Part shown: one piece after another, positions 25,476 to 40,705 of the stretch
Numbering within the stretch: the stretch's first letter is position 1
Layout: each line of letters begins with the position of its first letter
NCBI RefSeq assembly: GCF_010093815.1
Contig: NW_022985549.1
Coordinates: 62,001-126,000, forward strand
Source of the DNA: Pseudovirgaria hyperparasitica
Lineage: Eukaryota > Ascomycota > Dothideomycetes > Acrospermales > Acrospermaceae
Direction: 5' to 3'
DNA: 64,000 nt
Position numbers and translations under genes: made by a program
The notes under the pieces: model-generated
Told to the model about the DNA's origin: nothing
Databases searched by the model: none
The model's input: the letters and a program-made list of their open reading frames with translations, nothing else

Positions 25476-28400
25476 CCATGGCGGCCTTAGACATTATAAT
25501 ACCCCGGTATACGCCGGATATACCCCTACTAGTATAGTAGAAACGGCCATATAGTAACATTAATATAGATAGCTAGACACCTATCTAAAATATAGGAACT
25601 AACTAAGGGTGCGAAGTACTATAGATAACCTAGACTAAGGGGACCCCGAGAGGGGAGACCCTCCTAGATAAAATTAAATACTAGGTAATACGTATAGAGA
25701 GGGACGCCGAGAAGGGAAAGAAGACCCTCCTTTATATATTCCGGGATCTTATCTAGAACCTAAGAGGAATTATAGAGGAAGAAAGAAAGTCGCCATAAGA
25801 GGAACCTAGTAGTAGGCTCGACTAAATAGAAGCTAGCCTATAGAGAATCTAGGAAGAGCTATCCTAAGGTAAGCGCCCTAACACGTAGGCTTAGATTATA
25901 GTAACACCCGGAGCTACCGCACTAAGGACTACTAGAACCATAGATAGAGTATATAGTATACGTATTATAACCTAGAATAAGGATATACTAGCGTAGGTCT
26001 AATAGGCATCCCTAAAGGAAATTATAAATAAGATTAATAAATAGAAAGAAATGTAGTTAAGCGTCGTAGCTACTAAAGTTACGCTAGGTAGGGTAGTACT
26101 TACTACTATAATAAATACTATATAGTAAAATATCTCGCGAGATCCGAACGCGATAGATAGTATCTTCCCCAGCGCGTCTATTAGGGTAGCTATATACCCG
26201 ATTATAGTATATATAGTACCCGTGTAGGGATAGGCTATCGGAGCGGAGAATATTACGCGTATAGAATAATCTAATACGCGAAAATACCCAGGGATTAAGA
26301 TCGTAAAAGCGTGGTAGAAGAACCTATAGGCGATTAAGACGACGGCGAAAAAACACTCTATTATAATTATAGAGCTCCGAGACCCCGCCCTTATATAATA
26401 TATTATATAGAAGGGATTCCTAATAGAAGGAGAGCTCCTTATAGCCGAGCTATAGGATAGGGCATGGGTAATAACATAGTACTTTAACTATTAAGGGTAT
26501 AGATATACTATATAAAGGTACTTATAGAAGACTAAGTGCGGATAGTACCGTAGGGACCACGCTATCTAGGAGTGCCCTTATAAACTGTGAGAAGACGGAC
26601 TAAGAAATAGGGATATAGTATAGTATTTAAACTATAACGGGAAACACCCGTTATGGTCGTTAACGTGTATAAAACGTAAATAGATTATAGAATATATTCA
26701 TATGATAAAAGCAAGAGGCGCGAGATAGTTATAGAATATAATACCTACTATAAGCCCTTCCTTTATAACACCCCTAACCTCCCCTCCGGAAGGTAGTTAG
26801 GCGGGATAGTAGACTATTCTAAAGATAATAGGACGACTAAAAGGCATAGTTAAAGCCGCTACCGCGTGAGGATAGTCACGCCTCTAAGGAATAAGTATAT
26901 AGATATATATACTCTCTAGTACCTAATAAGGGACTAGAATATACTCTAAATTATATAGGTAAATATATAATATAAAAGAGAGAACTAGGCGACGCTCCTC
27001 GAAGAGACCGGGGCTATAATACTCGCTATCTAGGAACCCTATAAACACTACTAGATAAGTAAACTAACTATACACCCCGGATACTATACTATACACCCTC
27101 TAGGACTAGAAAGACGAGTCCTCTTCTATATTTATAGGTTAATACTACTCTTATTATGGTCGTATACCGAGCGCGATAACCTTAGAATAATACTACACCT
27201 ATAAATAGATATAGGCCCCCTATATATATATAATATATATAACTAATAATATATACTTATACTAGATAAGATACTCGAGGGTACTACGGAACTAGGGTAA
27301 CACATCCTTCTAGGAGACTTTAACCTCTACTACTAATAGTAGGGAGGCCTAGCTATAGTTAGGGAAGAACTTAGAGTAAGGGAACTACGTACCCGCTACC
27401 ACGACTTTCTATACCTACTTATATCTATAGAATAAGTTATATAGAAAAAACATAAATAGGACGAAGACGGGTCTACGCTTAACCTTACCTTCGCTACGGA
27501 GCACATTAGTTACCGGATCTAATACTACCGCCTAGGCTAGGTATAGACGGATTCCGACCACGAATACATGGAAACCGTAATAAATATATATACCCCGAAT
27601 AAATAACGGGGATGATAGATATAGAAGAACACTAACTAGGAAAAGTACCTAAAGGACCTGGAATCGGCGATCCTAGATCTCTCTATAGTTAATATATCTA
27701 ATAATCTAGCTATAGACCAGGCCGTATAGACACTCCTATAAATATACTAGAATGCGAGAAATAAACACGTACTATACCGAATATACCGGCCCCCGGAAGT
27801 AAAGGGGATTCCTCGAGTATAAGAAAGTAGATAAGACGCCCGAAGGCTATATAGACGCGTATACCGTATAAGAATACCCGAGTCATAGAAAGAATAGAAG
27901 GAAGTAATATAATAACGCGATAAAGTCCTCTATAACGAAAGGCGTAAATAGTAGTATATAATTACTAGTTAATAGATATAATACGTAATAGGGCTATAGT
28001 ATATAGCGAAATAGGCTAAGGGCGTAGACACTCCAACACCCCTACTACTTATACCTCCCCTAATATATTAGGGGAGAATATACTCTACGGGCCTTAAGAA
28101 AACTAAGGCCCTATAGAAGGCTATATTCCCTCTCCCGGAACTAGTAGACCTATTAGACGTTTACGGCGCCGAATACCTATACGTGGTAGATATCCCTAAA
28201 GAAGTTACGGAGGAGGACATACTTAATATTATTAAGATACTCCTAAATAATAAAGCACCTAGACCAGATGGAATTCTAAATTAATACCTAAAAAGTACTA
28301 TAAAAGCGACCCTACCGCTTATTACTCGTATATTCTAAGCATGCGTCACGTAGGGGTACTACCCCTAGAGCTTCCGAGTTATCTATACTATTATACTCCC

Positions 28401-29220
28401 GAAACTAGGAAAGAGCCCTAACTCCCTAAAGGGATAGAGACTAATCGCCCTTCTCTTCTACCTAGATAAGATACTAGAGGCTATAATAGCGAAGAAGATA
28501 AGTACCGCGGTATAGGAATATAATCTCCTCCCTCCGAACTAGAAGGTAAAGGTAGATAGCTCCCTAATAATAGCTATCTAATATATTATTAAAGTCGTCT
28601 AGGCCGTATGGAAATAGAGACGGGTAGTATTACTTCTCTCCCTTAATATAGCCGGAGCGTTTAATAAGGTAAACCATATAAGACTTATTTATAACCTCCG
28701 GATAAGACGAATACTAGAATGGATTACACGCTTTATATAGTTATTCCTTATAGGAAGAATAACTTAGATATATATCCCTAGGTACCAGAGCGAATATAAA
28801 GAGACGGTATACGGCATCCTATAAGAGAGTACCATCTCTCCGATTCTATTCCTCTTCTTTACGGTAGACCTTCTTTAAGAAATAAAGTACATAGAGGTAG
28901 TCGGATACGCTAATAATATATACCTCCTAGCTATTAATAATAATACTAACCGAACGTATAGACGACTAGAATAGAACTATAAGAGGTGCCTCTAGTGGGT
29001 AAAACGCCATAGAGTAAAGTTCGCCCTAGAGAAATACTAGCTCATGCACTTTATTAATTATTAAGGGAAATAGATAACTAGAGAAGGTAAATAACGCCCC
29101 GAATTAACGTATTTAACGAACTACTAGTATAAAGCATACGCGCGCTCGGAGTTATACTAGATAGCAAGCTTAAATAGGGACCATAAGTAGCATACGCCGT
29201 CTCTAGGGCCCTCTAGGTAG

Positions 29221-30150
29221 NNNNNNNNNNNNNNNNNNNNNNNNNNNNNNNNNNNNNNNNNNNNNNNNNNNNNNNNNNNNNNNNNNNNNNNNNNNNNNNN
29301 NNNNNNNNNNNNNNNNNNNNNNNNNNNNNNNNNNNNNNNNNNNNNNNNNNNNNNNNNNNNNNNNNNNNNNNNNNNNNNNNNNNNNNNNNNNNNNNNNNNN
29401 NNNNNNNNNNNNNNNNNNNNNNNNNNNNNNNNNNNNNNNNNNNNNNNNNNNNNNNNNNNNNNNNNNNNNNNNNNNNNNNNNNNNNNNNNNNNNNNNNNNN
29501 NNNNNNNNNNNNNNNNNNNNNNNNNNNNNNNNNNNNNNNNNNNNNNNNNNNNNNNNNNNNNNNNNNNNNNNNNNNNNNNNNNNNNNNNNNNNNNNNNNNN
29601 NNNNNNNNNNNNNNNNNNNNNNNNNNNNNNNNNNNNNNNNNNNNNNNNNNNNNNNNNNNNNNNNNNNNNNNNNNNNNNNNNNNNNNNNNNNNNNNNNNNN
29701 NNNNNNNNNNNNNNNNNNNNNNNNNNNNNNNNNNNNNNNNNNNNNNNNNNNNNNNNNNNNNNNNNNNNNNNNNNNNNNNNNNNNNNNNNNNNNNNNNNNN
29801 NNNNNNNNNNNNNNNNNNNNNNNNNNNNNNNNNNNNNNNNNNNNNNNNNNNNNNNNNNNNNNNNNNNNNNNNNNNNNNNNNNNNNNNNNNNNNNNNNNNN
29901 NNNNNNNNNNNNNNNNNNNNNNNNNNNNNNNNNNNNNNNNNNNNNNNNNNNNNNNNNNNNNNNNNNNNNNNNNNNNNNNNNNNNNNNNNNNNNNNNNNNN
30001 NNNNNNNNNNNNNNNNNNNNNNNNNNNNNNNNNNNNNNNNNNNNNNNNNNNNNNNNNNNNNNNNNNNNNNNNNNNNNNNNNNNNNNNNNNNNNNNNNNNN
30101 NNNNNNNNNNNNNNNNNNNNNNNNNNNNNNNNNNNNNNNNNNNNNNNNNN
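29221..30150. other. Assembly gap (930 N)
   Basis: All bases are N. The sequence on both sides matches LINE copy 2, whose equivalent stretch (about 39,120-40,003) is 884 bp long, so the gap lies wholly inside LINE copy 1. Confidence 0.97.
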
Positions 30151-30266
30151 CTTATATATCTACTACTCCTCTAGTACTAGTAGACCTAGAAATATATACC
30201 GGAAGAGACCCGGTATACGCTAGTAGTAACCCGATATATACCGGAAGAACCCTAGGAGAACCCCGA

Positions 30267-30297
30267 TTATTAGTTAAGGGCTACCCTTAACTAATAA
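30267..30297. repeat. Hairpin near the 3' end of LINE 1
   Basis: Same 31-bp perfect inverted repeat as at 25,445-25,475, here in the 3' untranslated region. Confidence 0.9.
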
Positions 30298-33200
30298 CCT
30301 CCGCATCTATACGTGCTACCTAAGGGTAAAATAACGGTAATATAGACTATAGGCTAATAGGCGTACCCTATAGCTATATACTTAAGACGAAACAGAGGTT
30401 TAACGAGATATAGTTATAGATATAAGGAAGTTTTTCCCTATAGGGTTTCTTCTTATATAGTGGCTTAGACTAGAGGAGGCATAGGCCTGTAGAGTACTAC
30501 TCTACCTAGTTATATAATATTATTATTATTATTATTATTATTATAGATATCCGTACCTTCTTATATAACTACTTTATATAGTATCTATTTAGAATAATCT
30601 AGTAATAATAAGATATAAAATAGCTTAAGAAGTATAATATAGAATATATTATATATCTTTAATATAGAAGGGAGTTTTAACTTATATATCTAGTTATTAA
30701 TTATATAAGTAATCTTATATAGATCTATTATTATATAGTTAAGCTTCTTCTTTAGTCTAATACTATAAATATTCTTACTATTTAGTAAAACTTTATCTCT
30801 AATATTAAAGATTATAGGTTTTCTATCCTTATTATAGTATAATTTACTATAATCTATAGTATCTTATAGTAACTTTATAATACTTCTTTATATTTAGAAT
30901 AGTTCTATAATAATTTCTATTACTTTAATATTAGAATATTATACTTTAAACTAAGTTCTTAAGAACTATATATTATAGTTCTAACTAAAGTTTACTTTAA
31001 ATAGACTTATATAGATTAATATATATTAGCTATTATTATATATAAATTCTATAATATAGACTAACCTTATCTAGTTATTCTATTTATAGTTATAATATAT
31101 ATATATAAATATATCTTAACTATCTAATTCTACTACTCTATCTATCTATCTATTTATAGATAGAATATAGTACTAAGTTTCTATTTAATTTCTAGTATAT
31201 AGTAGAAGTCCTTCTAAAATTTAGATATTATCTATAGACCTTTATCTAAAACTATACTATTTAGTATACTATAGAGCTAAACTATATTATAGAGTAGTAT
31301 ATCTATAAGATCTAGTACTTAGATTATTTTCCTTATAGAGATATAGTATAATATCTTTATAAATCTATCTAGAACTATAAATAAACTATTATAAATATTT
31401 CTAAAACGCTTACTTAGGGATAGATCTATAATAAAATCTATTAATAATTTCTTCTATATCTCCTTTAGTATAGGTAATAGCCTTAATTTACTATATAGTA
31501 AGTATCTATATACTTTTATATACTAGTAAATATTATATATTTTTATATAGTTCTTTATATATTTATAAAGATCTAGCTAGTTATATATTCTTTAGATTAA
31601 ATTAACTATTCTTATAATACTAAAGTATTCTACTAATATATAATTATACTATTCCCTTAAAATATTAATTTATAAGCCGTCTTCTAGTATATAGAGTTAG
31701 TCTTAGAAGTAGATTATATCTAATTATTATTTCTATCTTAATAACTATAGTAGATCTATAGCGCTTCCTTTTATACTTATAACTTTCTTTACTAATATAT
31801 TAGAATTCTAGATAGATTTAATTAAGTCTTTAAGGGTTTTCTTAGTTTCTTAGATATTTATTTAGATTACTTAATACCCGCTCTAATTTCTATAGAGAAT
31901 TACTAAAAGTATCCTAGCTTCTAGTATTCTATTAGATAACTAGTCTTATAGTATCTATAGTATAGTATAGTCTAAATTATACTAACTATCTACATTATTC
32001 TATAACAATTTCTTATAATCTTTACGCTATAATAGAGAATTAGCTTTATTCTCTCTTCTAGCTTTATATAAGATTTTAAAATTAAATATTAATATCTACT
32101 TAGTCTAATATACTTATTAGTAATTAAGGACCTTAGTTAATATAAAGTAATATAGATTTATATAATCTAATAATAATTTAATCTAATATATAGAACCTTC
32201 TAAATAATATTACTATTACTTAAAACTCTTAATAATTATAAGTAGTTTCTAGTTATATATATTATAATATATCTCTATATCTACTATTTTATAGAAAAAG
32301 AAGATAACTAGATACTATTATATCTTATCTTTTATATCTTTATATAGTTAACTACTAATTCTAGTAATTATAAATTCTAATATATTAGTTTCAACCTAAA
32401 TATACTTCTTAGAATTAAAATACCTAAGAATTAGTATAGTTATAAAGTAATTCTTTAATAATTAAAATATATCTTATACTTCTAGTACTAACTATATCTT
32501 AACTAACTTAGCTTTATACTAGACTCGCCTATCTATAGAGATTTTACTACTATTCTCTATAAGTTTATTAAGTAGTATTATAATTTATAAGAAGCCTATA
32601 ATAAATTTATAATAATAGTTTATAAAATCTATAAACGTTATAATTTAATATATAGTAGTAGGTTCTAGCTATTCTATAATAGTCTTTATATACTCTAGCT
32701 CTATTTTTAGACTACTATATATTATAATAAAGCTAAGAAACTAAACTTCTTATTAGTAGAACTTATATTTAGATAATTTTATATAGAGTTTATACTATCT
32801 TAGATAATCTTATACTAATTTTATATATTCTTTATAATTCTATATACTATTAGAGTAAATTAGTATATTATTAAGATAAACTATATAGATTATATTAAGT
32901 AATTCTATAAGTATAGTATTAATATATTCTTAAAATACTTCTAGTATATTTATTAGCCTAAATAGTATAATAGTATACTTAAAATAACTATATCTAGTCT
33001 AAAATATAGTTTTCTACTTATCTCTATAATAAAATTAAAGCTAGTAATATATATCTTATAAATCTAGCTTTATAAAGTACTTTACCTTTATTAATTAGTC
33101 TAAAGATTTACTAACTAGTAATAATAGATAATAATTCTTCTTAGTTACTATATTTAGTATCTAATAGTTAATATATAGATATAAACTTCTATCTTTCTTC

Positions 33201-35342
33201 TTTATAAAGAGAATAGATATACTAGCTAATAATATACTATAATATATCTAGTCTCTTCTAAGGTATTCTTTAATATATTTATAAAGAACTTTAAGTTCTA
33301 GTCTTAAAAGTAGATAAAGTAGACTATAAGAGATATCTACTCTCTCTTTAAGCTTAATCTTTAGCTTATATAGTCTATAATTAGAGAGAAGTAATATATC
33401 TTCTACTAAAAATGTATCTATATACTATAAAGATATATTAGATAGTATATCTTTACTCTAATTATTACTATTATTCTTATCTTTATTAATAATTAATAAA
33501 GATATAAGATAGATTAGTAATAATTAGATCTATATAGTAAGATTCTATACCTCCTTACTAATAGTTATAACTTACTAGTATAGTTTACCGCGATATTAAT
33601 AGAATATTAATATCTTCTTCTAAAAATTAAGAATTAGATTTAGGCGTTTAAGCTAAGATATTCCTAGAATTATATTCTATTAGCTAATATTAGTTATAAT
33701 AAATTTATTAGATATCTACTATTTTATTATCTTTAAGTTATAAACTTTATAATTTATTATAGCTTTATCTAAAGTTCTAACTTTATATCTATTAACTATA
33801 ATAGTTTAGCTAACTTTACTAAGATTATATAATAATCTATACTCCTTTATAAGAATTAATAAAATATAGTTATCTTCTATACTAATATCTATAAGAGCCT
33901 ATATAGTTTTATTACTATTTACTATAGATAATAATACTTTTAGTAATATTAGGTCTTTACTTACTAGAAGACGCTATAGCTCCTTCTAAGTATATATAAT
34001 TTAGCTAAGAACACGATTAGATCTTATATACTAGTCTATTCTTTTTTTAGATTCTTATAGTTACGTAAAATATATTCTATTTCTCTATACTTATAATAAT
34101 AAAGTATACTATAATCCTACTATTTTATAATAGGTATTATATTTAAGTCTATATCTTATCATTTTTTACGTTAAGAAGTACTATCTTAATTATTTTAGTA
34201 TTCTCTTAACGCGTTTCTATTCTAATTTATACTCTTCTAGTACTAATTATAGTAAGGTTACTCTTAATTAAATATATTTAATTAATCTTATTTCTAACCT
34301 ATATAAGGTTTATTAGTTTTACCTAGAGAGCCGCGTTCCTTAAGAATATAGTAGTATTTATTAGCTTTCTCCTCTAATTTATATAGATAGTTAAAACTTA
34401 ATAATACTATTTCTAGTCTTTTATAAATTAATAGAAGTAGTACTTTATAAAACTAGAATATATAAATATTTTTCTATAGTATAGGAATATTATTCTATAG
34501 GGTTTAAAGGTTATAGTATTAGAGTAGTTAAGTAGGTATCTAGTTTAGTTATTATACTACGCTTCTTAAGTTAGATAGTATCTTTCTTTTATATTCTCTA
34601 TCTATTCTAAGGGTATTTAGTATAAATATAGCTAAATATTTCTAGGTTATTATAGATAGTAGCTATACTTCCTTCTATCTATTCTATTAATTATAGAATT
34701 ATAAGTCTAGGTATTATTCTCTAAATAAAATATATTATACTTTAGTAGAAAAGAGTAGAGAGTTATTAAGGAAGTACTTTTTATAGTCTCTTTTCTAGTC
34801 TTTCTACTTCTTTTAGTTCTTCTCTATAAATATAGTTAGATCTTTAGATTTAGATATATCTAGAGAAGAAGTAGAGTAAATTAGTAATAAAGTAACTAGA
34901 AGTATAGTAGATTATTATAACTCTAATAGTAGGTAAACTAATTCTATCTAAATTAGTATAGGAAGTTATCTACCTACTATTATTTAGTATAGTTCTTTAA
35001 GAGACTTCTTAAGTTCTTATCTCTTTATAAGAAGTTTTATATATTCTATCTACTCTTTAAGAGTTTAAATCTCTTAGATTTAATAAGTAATATACTTCTA
35101 TAAAAAAAAAAACTTCTTACACCCTAACGGACCAAACTGGTTAATTTAGGGTAAAACAGCGATTTATATACATTAAACGATAGAGTACACCGAGTATAAT
35201 AACCTCCGACATACGTACGTACGTATAGTATATAATACGTAACGATACCGACGTATAGAGACACTATATATATATACTTAAAGACTCTTTAATAACACGA
35301 GTATAGACTATATCTAATAAACGCCGATACGCCGACCCCCTT

Positions 35343-35373
35343 TTATTAGTTAAGGGCTACCCTTAACTAATAA
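35343..35373. repeat. Hairpin near the 5' end of LINE 2
   Basis: Perfect 14-bp inverted repeat around CTA, identical to the LINE 1 hairpins. Confidence 0.9.
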
Positions 35374-38300
35374 CTATAGCGGCCTTAGGTATTATAATAC
35401 CCTAGTATACGCCGGATATACCCCCACTAGTATAGTAGAAATAGCTATATAGTAATATTAATGTGGATAGCTAGACACCTATCTAAAATATAGGAACTAA
35501 CTAAGGGTACGAAGCGCCATAGATAATCTAGACTAAGGGGACCCTAAGAGGGGAGACCCTCCTAGATAAAATTAAATACTAGGTAATACGTATAGAGAGG
35601 GACGCCGAGGAGAGAAAGAAGACCCTTCTTTATATATTCCGGGACCTTATCTAGAACCTAAGAGGAATTATAGAGGAAGAAAGGAAGTCGCCACGAGAGG
35701 AACCTAGTAGTAGACTTAACCAAATAGAAGCCAGCCTACGGAGAATCTAGAAAGAGCTATCCTAAGGTAAGCGCCCTAATATATAGGCTTAGATTATAGT
35801 AACACCCGGAGCCACCGTACTAAGGACTACTAGAACTATAGATAGAGTATATAGTATATATATCGTAATCTAGGATAAGGACACGCTAGTATAGGTCTAA
35901 TAGGCATCCCTAAAGGAAATTATAAATAAGATTAACGAATAGAAAGAAATATAGTCGAGCGTTATAGCTACTAAAGTTACGCTAGGTAGGGTAGTACTTA
36001 CTACTATAATAAATACTACGTAGTAAAACATCTTATAAGATCCGAACGCGATAGGTAGTATCTTCCCCGGCGCGTCTATTAGGGTAGCTATATACCCGAT
36101 TATAGTATACGTAGTACCCGTGTAGGGATAGGCTATTAGAGCGGAGGATATTACGCGTATAGAATAATCTAACACACGAAAATACCTAGGGATTAAGATC
36201 GTGAAAGCGTGGTAGAAGAACCTATAGGCGATTAAGACGACGGCGAAAAAACACTCTACTATAATTATAGAGCTCCGAGACCCCGCCCTCGTATAATATA
36301 TTATATAGAAGGGATTTCTAATAGAAGGAGAGCTCCTTATAGCCGAGCTATAGGATAGGATATAGGTAATAATATAGTGCTTTAACTATTAAGGGTATAG
36401 ATATACTATATAAAGGTACTTATAGAAGACTAAGTACGGATAGTACCGTAGAGACTACGCTATCTAGAAGTACCCTTATAAACCGCGAGGAGACGGACCA
36501 AGAAATAGAGACATAGTATAGTATTTAAACTACGATAGGAAACACCCGTTATAGTCGTTAACGTGTATAAAATATAAATAGGTCATAGAATATATTCGTA
36601 CGATAAAAGCAAGAGACGTAAGATAGTTATAGAATATAATACCTACTATAAGCCCTTTCTTTATAATACCCCTAACCTCCCCTCCGGAAGATAGTTAGAC
36701 GGGATAGTAGACTATCCTAAAGACGATAGGACGACTAAAAGGTATAGTTAAAGCCGCTACCGCGCGAGGATAGTCGCGCCTCTAAGGAATAAGTATATAG
36801 GTATATATACTCCCTAGTACCTAATGAGGGACTAGAATATACTCTAAATTATATAGGTAAACATATAATATAAAAGAGAGAACTAGGCGATACTCCTTAA
36901 AGAGACCGGGGCTATAATACTCGCCATCTAGAAACCCTATAAATACTACTAGACGAGTAAACTAACCACATACTCCGGATACCATACTATATACCCTCTA
37001 GGACTAGAAAGATAAGTCCTCTTCCACATTTATAGGTTAATACTACTCTTATTATAGTCGTATACCGAGCGCGATAACCTTAGGATAATACTATACCTAT
37101 AAATAGATATAGGCCCCCTATATATATATAATATATATAACTAATAACGTGTACTTATACTAGATAAGATACTCGAGGGTACTACGGAACTAGGGTAATA
37201 TATCCTCCTAGGAGACTTTAACCTCTACTACTAATAGTAGAGAGGCCTAGCTATAGTTAGGGAAGAACTTAGAGTAAGGGAACTACGTACCTGCTACCAC
37301 GACTTTCTATATCTACTTATACCTATAGAATAAGTTATATAGAAAAAATATAAATGGAACGAAGACGGGTCTACGCTTAACCTTACCTTCGCTACGGAGT
37401 ACATTAGTTACCGGATCTAATACTACCGCCTAGGCTAGGTATAGACGGATTCCGACTATAAATATATAGAAACTATAATAAACGTATATACCCCGAATAA
37501 ATAACGGGGATAATAGATATAGAAGGACACTAACTAGGAAAAGTACCTAAAGGACCTGGAATCGGCGATTCTAGATCCCTCTATAGTCGATATATCTAAT
37601 AACCTAGCTATAGACTAGGCCGTATAGACACTTCTATAAATATACTAGAATACGAGAAATAAACACGTACTATACTAAATATACCGGCCCCCGGAAGTAA
37701 AGGGGATTCCTTAAGTACGGGAAAGTAGATAAGACACCTAAAGACTATATAGACGTATATACTATATAAAAAGACCCGAGTCGTAGAAAGAATAGAAGGA
37801 AGCGATATAATAACGTGATAGTATCCTCTATAATAAAAGGCGTAAATAGTAGCGTATAATTACTAGTTAATAGACACGATATATAATAGGGCTATGGCGT
37901 ATAGCGAAATAGGCTAAGGGCGTAGACACTCTAACACCTCTACTACTTATACCTCCCCTAATATATTAGAGGAGAATATACTCCACGGGCCTTAAGAAAA
38001 CTAAGGCCCTACGGAAGGCTATATTCCCTCTCCCGGAACTAGTAGACCTATTAGACGTTCACGGCGCCGAATATCTATACGCGGTAGACATCCCTAAAGA
38101 AGTTATAGAGAAGGATATACTTAATATTATTAAGATACTCCTAAATGATAAAGCACCCGGACTAGATAGAATACTAAATTAATATCTAAAAAGCACTATA
38201 AAAGCGACCCTACCGCTTATTACTTATATATTCTAAGCATGCGTTACGCGGGGGTACTACCCCTAGAGCTTCTAAGTTACCTATACTATTATACTCCCGA

Positions 38301-40119
38301 AACTAGGAAAGAGCCCTAACTCCCTAAAGGGATAGAGACTAATCGCCCTTCTCTTCTACCTAGGTAAGATACTAGAGGCTATAATAGTAAAGAAGATAAA
38401 TACCGCGGCATAGAAATATAATCTCCTCCCTCCGAACTAGAAGGTAAAAGTAGATAGCTCTCTAATAATAGCTATCTAATATATTATTAAAGTCGTCTAG
38501 GCCGTATAGAAACAGGGACGGGTAGTATCGCTCCTCTTCCTTAATATAGCTAGAGCGTTTAATAAGATAAACTATATAAGACTTATTTATAACCTCCGGA
38601 TAAGACGAATACTAGAATAGATTATACGCTTTATATAGTTATTCCTTATAGAAAGAATAACTTAGATATATATCCCTAGATACTAGAGCGAATATAAAGA
38701 GATAGTATACGGCATCCTATAAGGGAGCACTATCTCTCCGATTCTATTCCTCTTCTTTACGGTAGACCTTCTTTAAGAAATAAAGTATATAGAGGTAGTT
38801 AGATACGCCGATAATATATACCTCCTAGCTATTAATAATAATACTAACCGAACGTATAGATAACTAGAATAGAACTATAAGAGGTGCCTCTAGTAGGTAA
38901 AACGCCACGGAGTAAAGTTCGCCCTAGAGAAATACCAGCTCATGCACTTTATTAATTATTAAGGGAAATAGATAACTAGGGAAGGCGAACGACGCCTCTA
39001 AATCGACGTATTTAACGAACTACTAGTATAAAGTATACGTACGCTCGGAGTTATACTAGATAGTAAGCTTAAATAGGGACTATAAGTGGTATACGCCGTC
39101 TCTAGGGCCCTCTAGATAGAAGCCGCTATATAACGGATTATAGTCTCTATATAGGGAACCGCCCGGGATAAGGCACGCTAGCTATATATATCTATAGTAC
39201 GACCCGCCTTTATATACGGATACGAGTGCTAGTATACGGCCCTTATATAGACTAGGCGAATAAAGCTTAAATCCATATAGAACCGTATACTCCGTCTTAT
39301 ATTAGACGTATATAAAGCTACTAATATAGTACTACTACGACGCGAGATAGACGTTATAAGTATATATAACTTCTACTAGATATAGAGGGTAGTATACTTT
39401 ACTAAATAATAAGTATAGGAACGTATAGAAAACGTAGAATATACTTTTACCGCGCTACGCGCACGAATTAGTATATATTACCGTATACTTCTATATATAG
39501 GCCGGAATTAAATACGGTATAGATGCTTAATAGAAGCCGACTCTAGCTAAGTAGTATAAGAAGTCCGAGATAACCTAGACGCTCTTCTAGACTAGTAGAG
39601 CCTTTAAGAACTTATAAAAAATATACGGTCGTAGACTTAAGATAAGTAGAAAGAGGCACTCTATGCCCACTAGACCTCCTAGTAGAATAGATATCTAGAG
39701 TAGATTTAAGGGCTATAGAAGGAACCGAGTAAATAGATGTATAAAGGGCTAACGAAAGCCTAAGTATCTATACTTATCTAAGCCCGAACGGGCGCCATAG
39801 GACTCCTATACTATATCTATAAGAGACACGTTCCCAACATCTCCCTATAGTATAAGACGTGTAGCCGGAGAGGTATAATACGCCACTATCTAGCTATATA
39901 CCCTAACCTCTATATATAATAGTAATGGCTTATCCACGTTACGAAGACTTTAGATATTATATAATAGCTTAATAAGTACTCTAAGGACGTCTCCTAATAG
40001 ATACTTATATATCTACTACTCCTCTAGTACTAGTAGACCCGGAAATATATACTAGAAGAGACCCGGTATATGCTAGTAGTAACCCGATATATACCGGAAG
40101 AACCCCGGGAGAACCCCGA

Positions 40120-40150
40120 TTATTAGTTAAGGGCAGCCCTTAACTAATAA
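40120..40150. repeat. Hairpin near the 3' end of LINE 2
   Basis: Same inverted repeat; the loop reads CAG here instead of CTA. Confidence 0.9.
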
Positions 40151-40370
40151 CCTCCGCACCTATACGTGCTATCTAAGGGTAAAATAATAGTAATATAGGC
40201 TATAGGCTAATAGGCGTACCCTATAGCTATATACTTAAGACGAAATAGAGGTTTAACGAGATATAGTTATAGATATAAGGAAGTTTTTCCCTATAGGGTT
40301 TCTTCTTATATAGTGGCTTAGACTAGAGAAGGCATAGGCCTATAGAGTACTACTCTACCTAGTTATATAA

Positions 40371-40410
<40 letters not shown>

Positions 40411-40705
40411 CTTCTATAGTTTAGTAATAGTTTATTATAATACCTTATATAGCTCTACTATAACTTATTATCTAGCTTTATATTATTAGAAGTTACTTAG
40501 TATATCTACTATTTCTTTATCTAAAAGCTCTATAATTTAGTCTAATATCTCTACTTCTTAGTTAGAAATAGCTAGAATTAATACTAATTATAGAGAATCT
40601 CTATTATTTAATATAGTATTACTTATCTCTATAGTAGATTATATTAATCTTCTTAGTTCTAGTTAGACTATCTTAACTATAGTACTATATAGAGAGTAAT
40701 TTAAA

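Larger units (their letters stand above)
25207..30541 (+). mobile_element. LINE copy 1 (Tad1-like), plus strand, with assembly gap
   Basis: Co-linear with LINE copy 2. The 5' end begins at the A-run at about 25,207 and the 3' end is the (ATT)n tract up to 30,541. The flanks share TATAGATATC (25,191-25,200 and 30,542-30,551), the likely target duplication. An endonuclease GDFN stretch lies at about 27,310-27,330, and the RT active-site region is near 28,905-28,925. The N run at 29,221-30,150 falls after the RT. Many stops in both frames; CpA/TpG are depleted but CpG is kept, so damage is RIP-like and not very old. It inserted into Gypsy F. Confidence 0.85.
35103..40406 (+). mobile_element. LINE copy 2 (Tad1-like), plus strand, full length
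   Basis: The reference copy of this LINE family, about 5.3 kb, from an A-run at the 5' end to a (TTA)n tract at the 3' end. A target duplication of up to 12 bp (TATACTTCTATA) lies at 35,091-35,102 and 40,407-40,418, and the unfilled site is kept in Gypsy G near 9,440. ORF1 has zinc-knuckle cysteines from about 36,378. ORF2 has an AP-endonuclease GDFN motif (37,211-37,222), RT whose YADD box now reads YADN (38,804-38,815), and a Cys-containing end near 39,780-39,880. No RNase H domain is evident. Both frames hold many stops from RIP. The Tad1/I grouping is inferred from motif order only. Confidence 0.88.

Noticed and set aside
35897-36175. 92-codon minus-strand frame
   Set aside because: Shadow of the ORF1 region of LINE 2.
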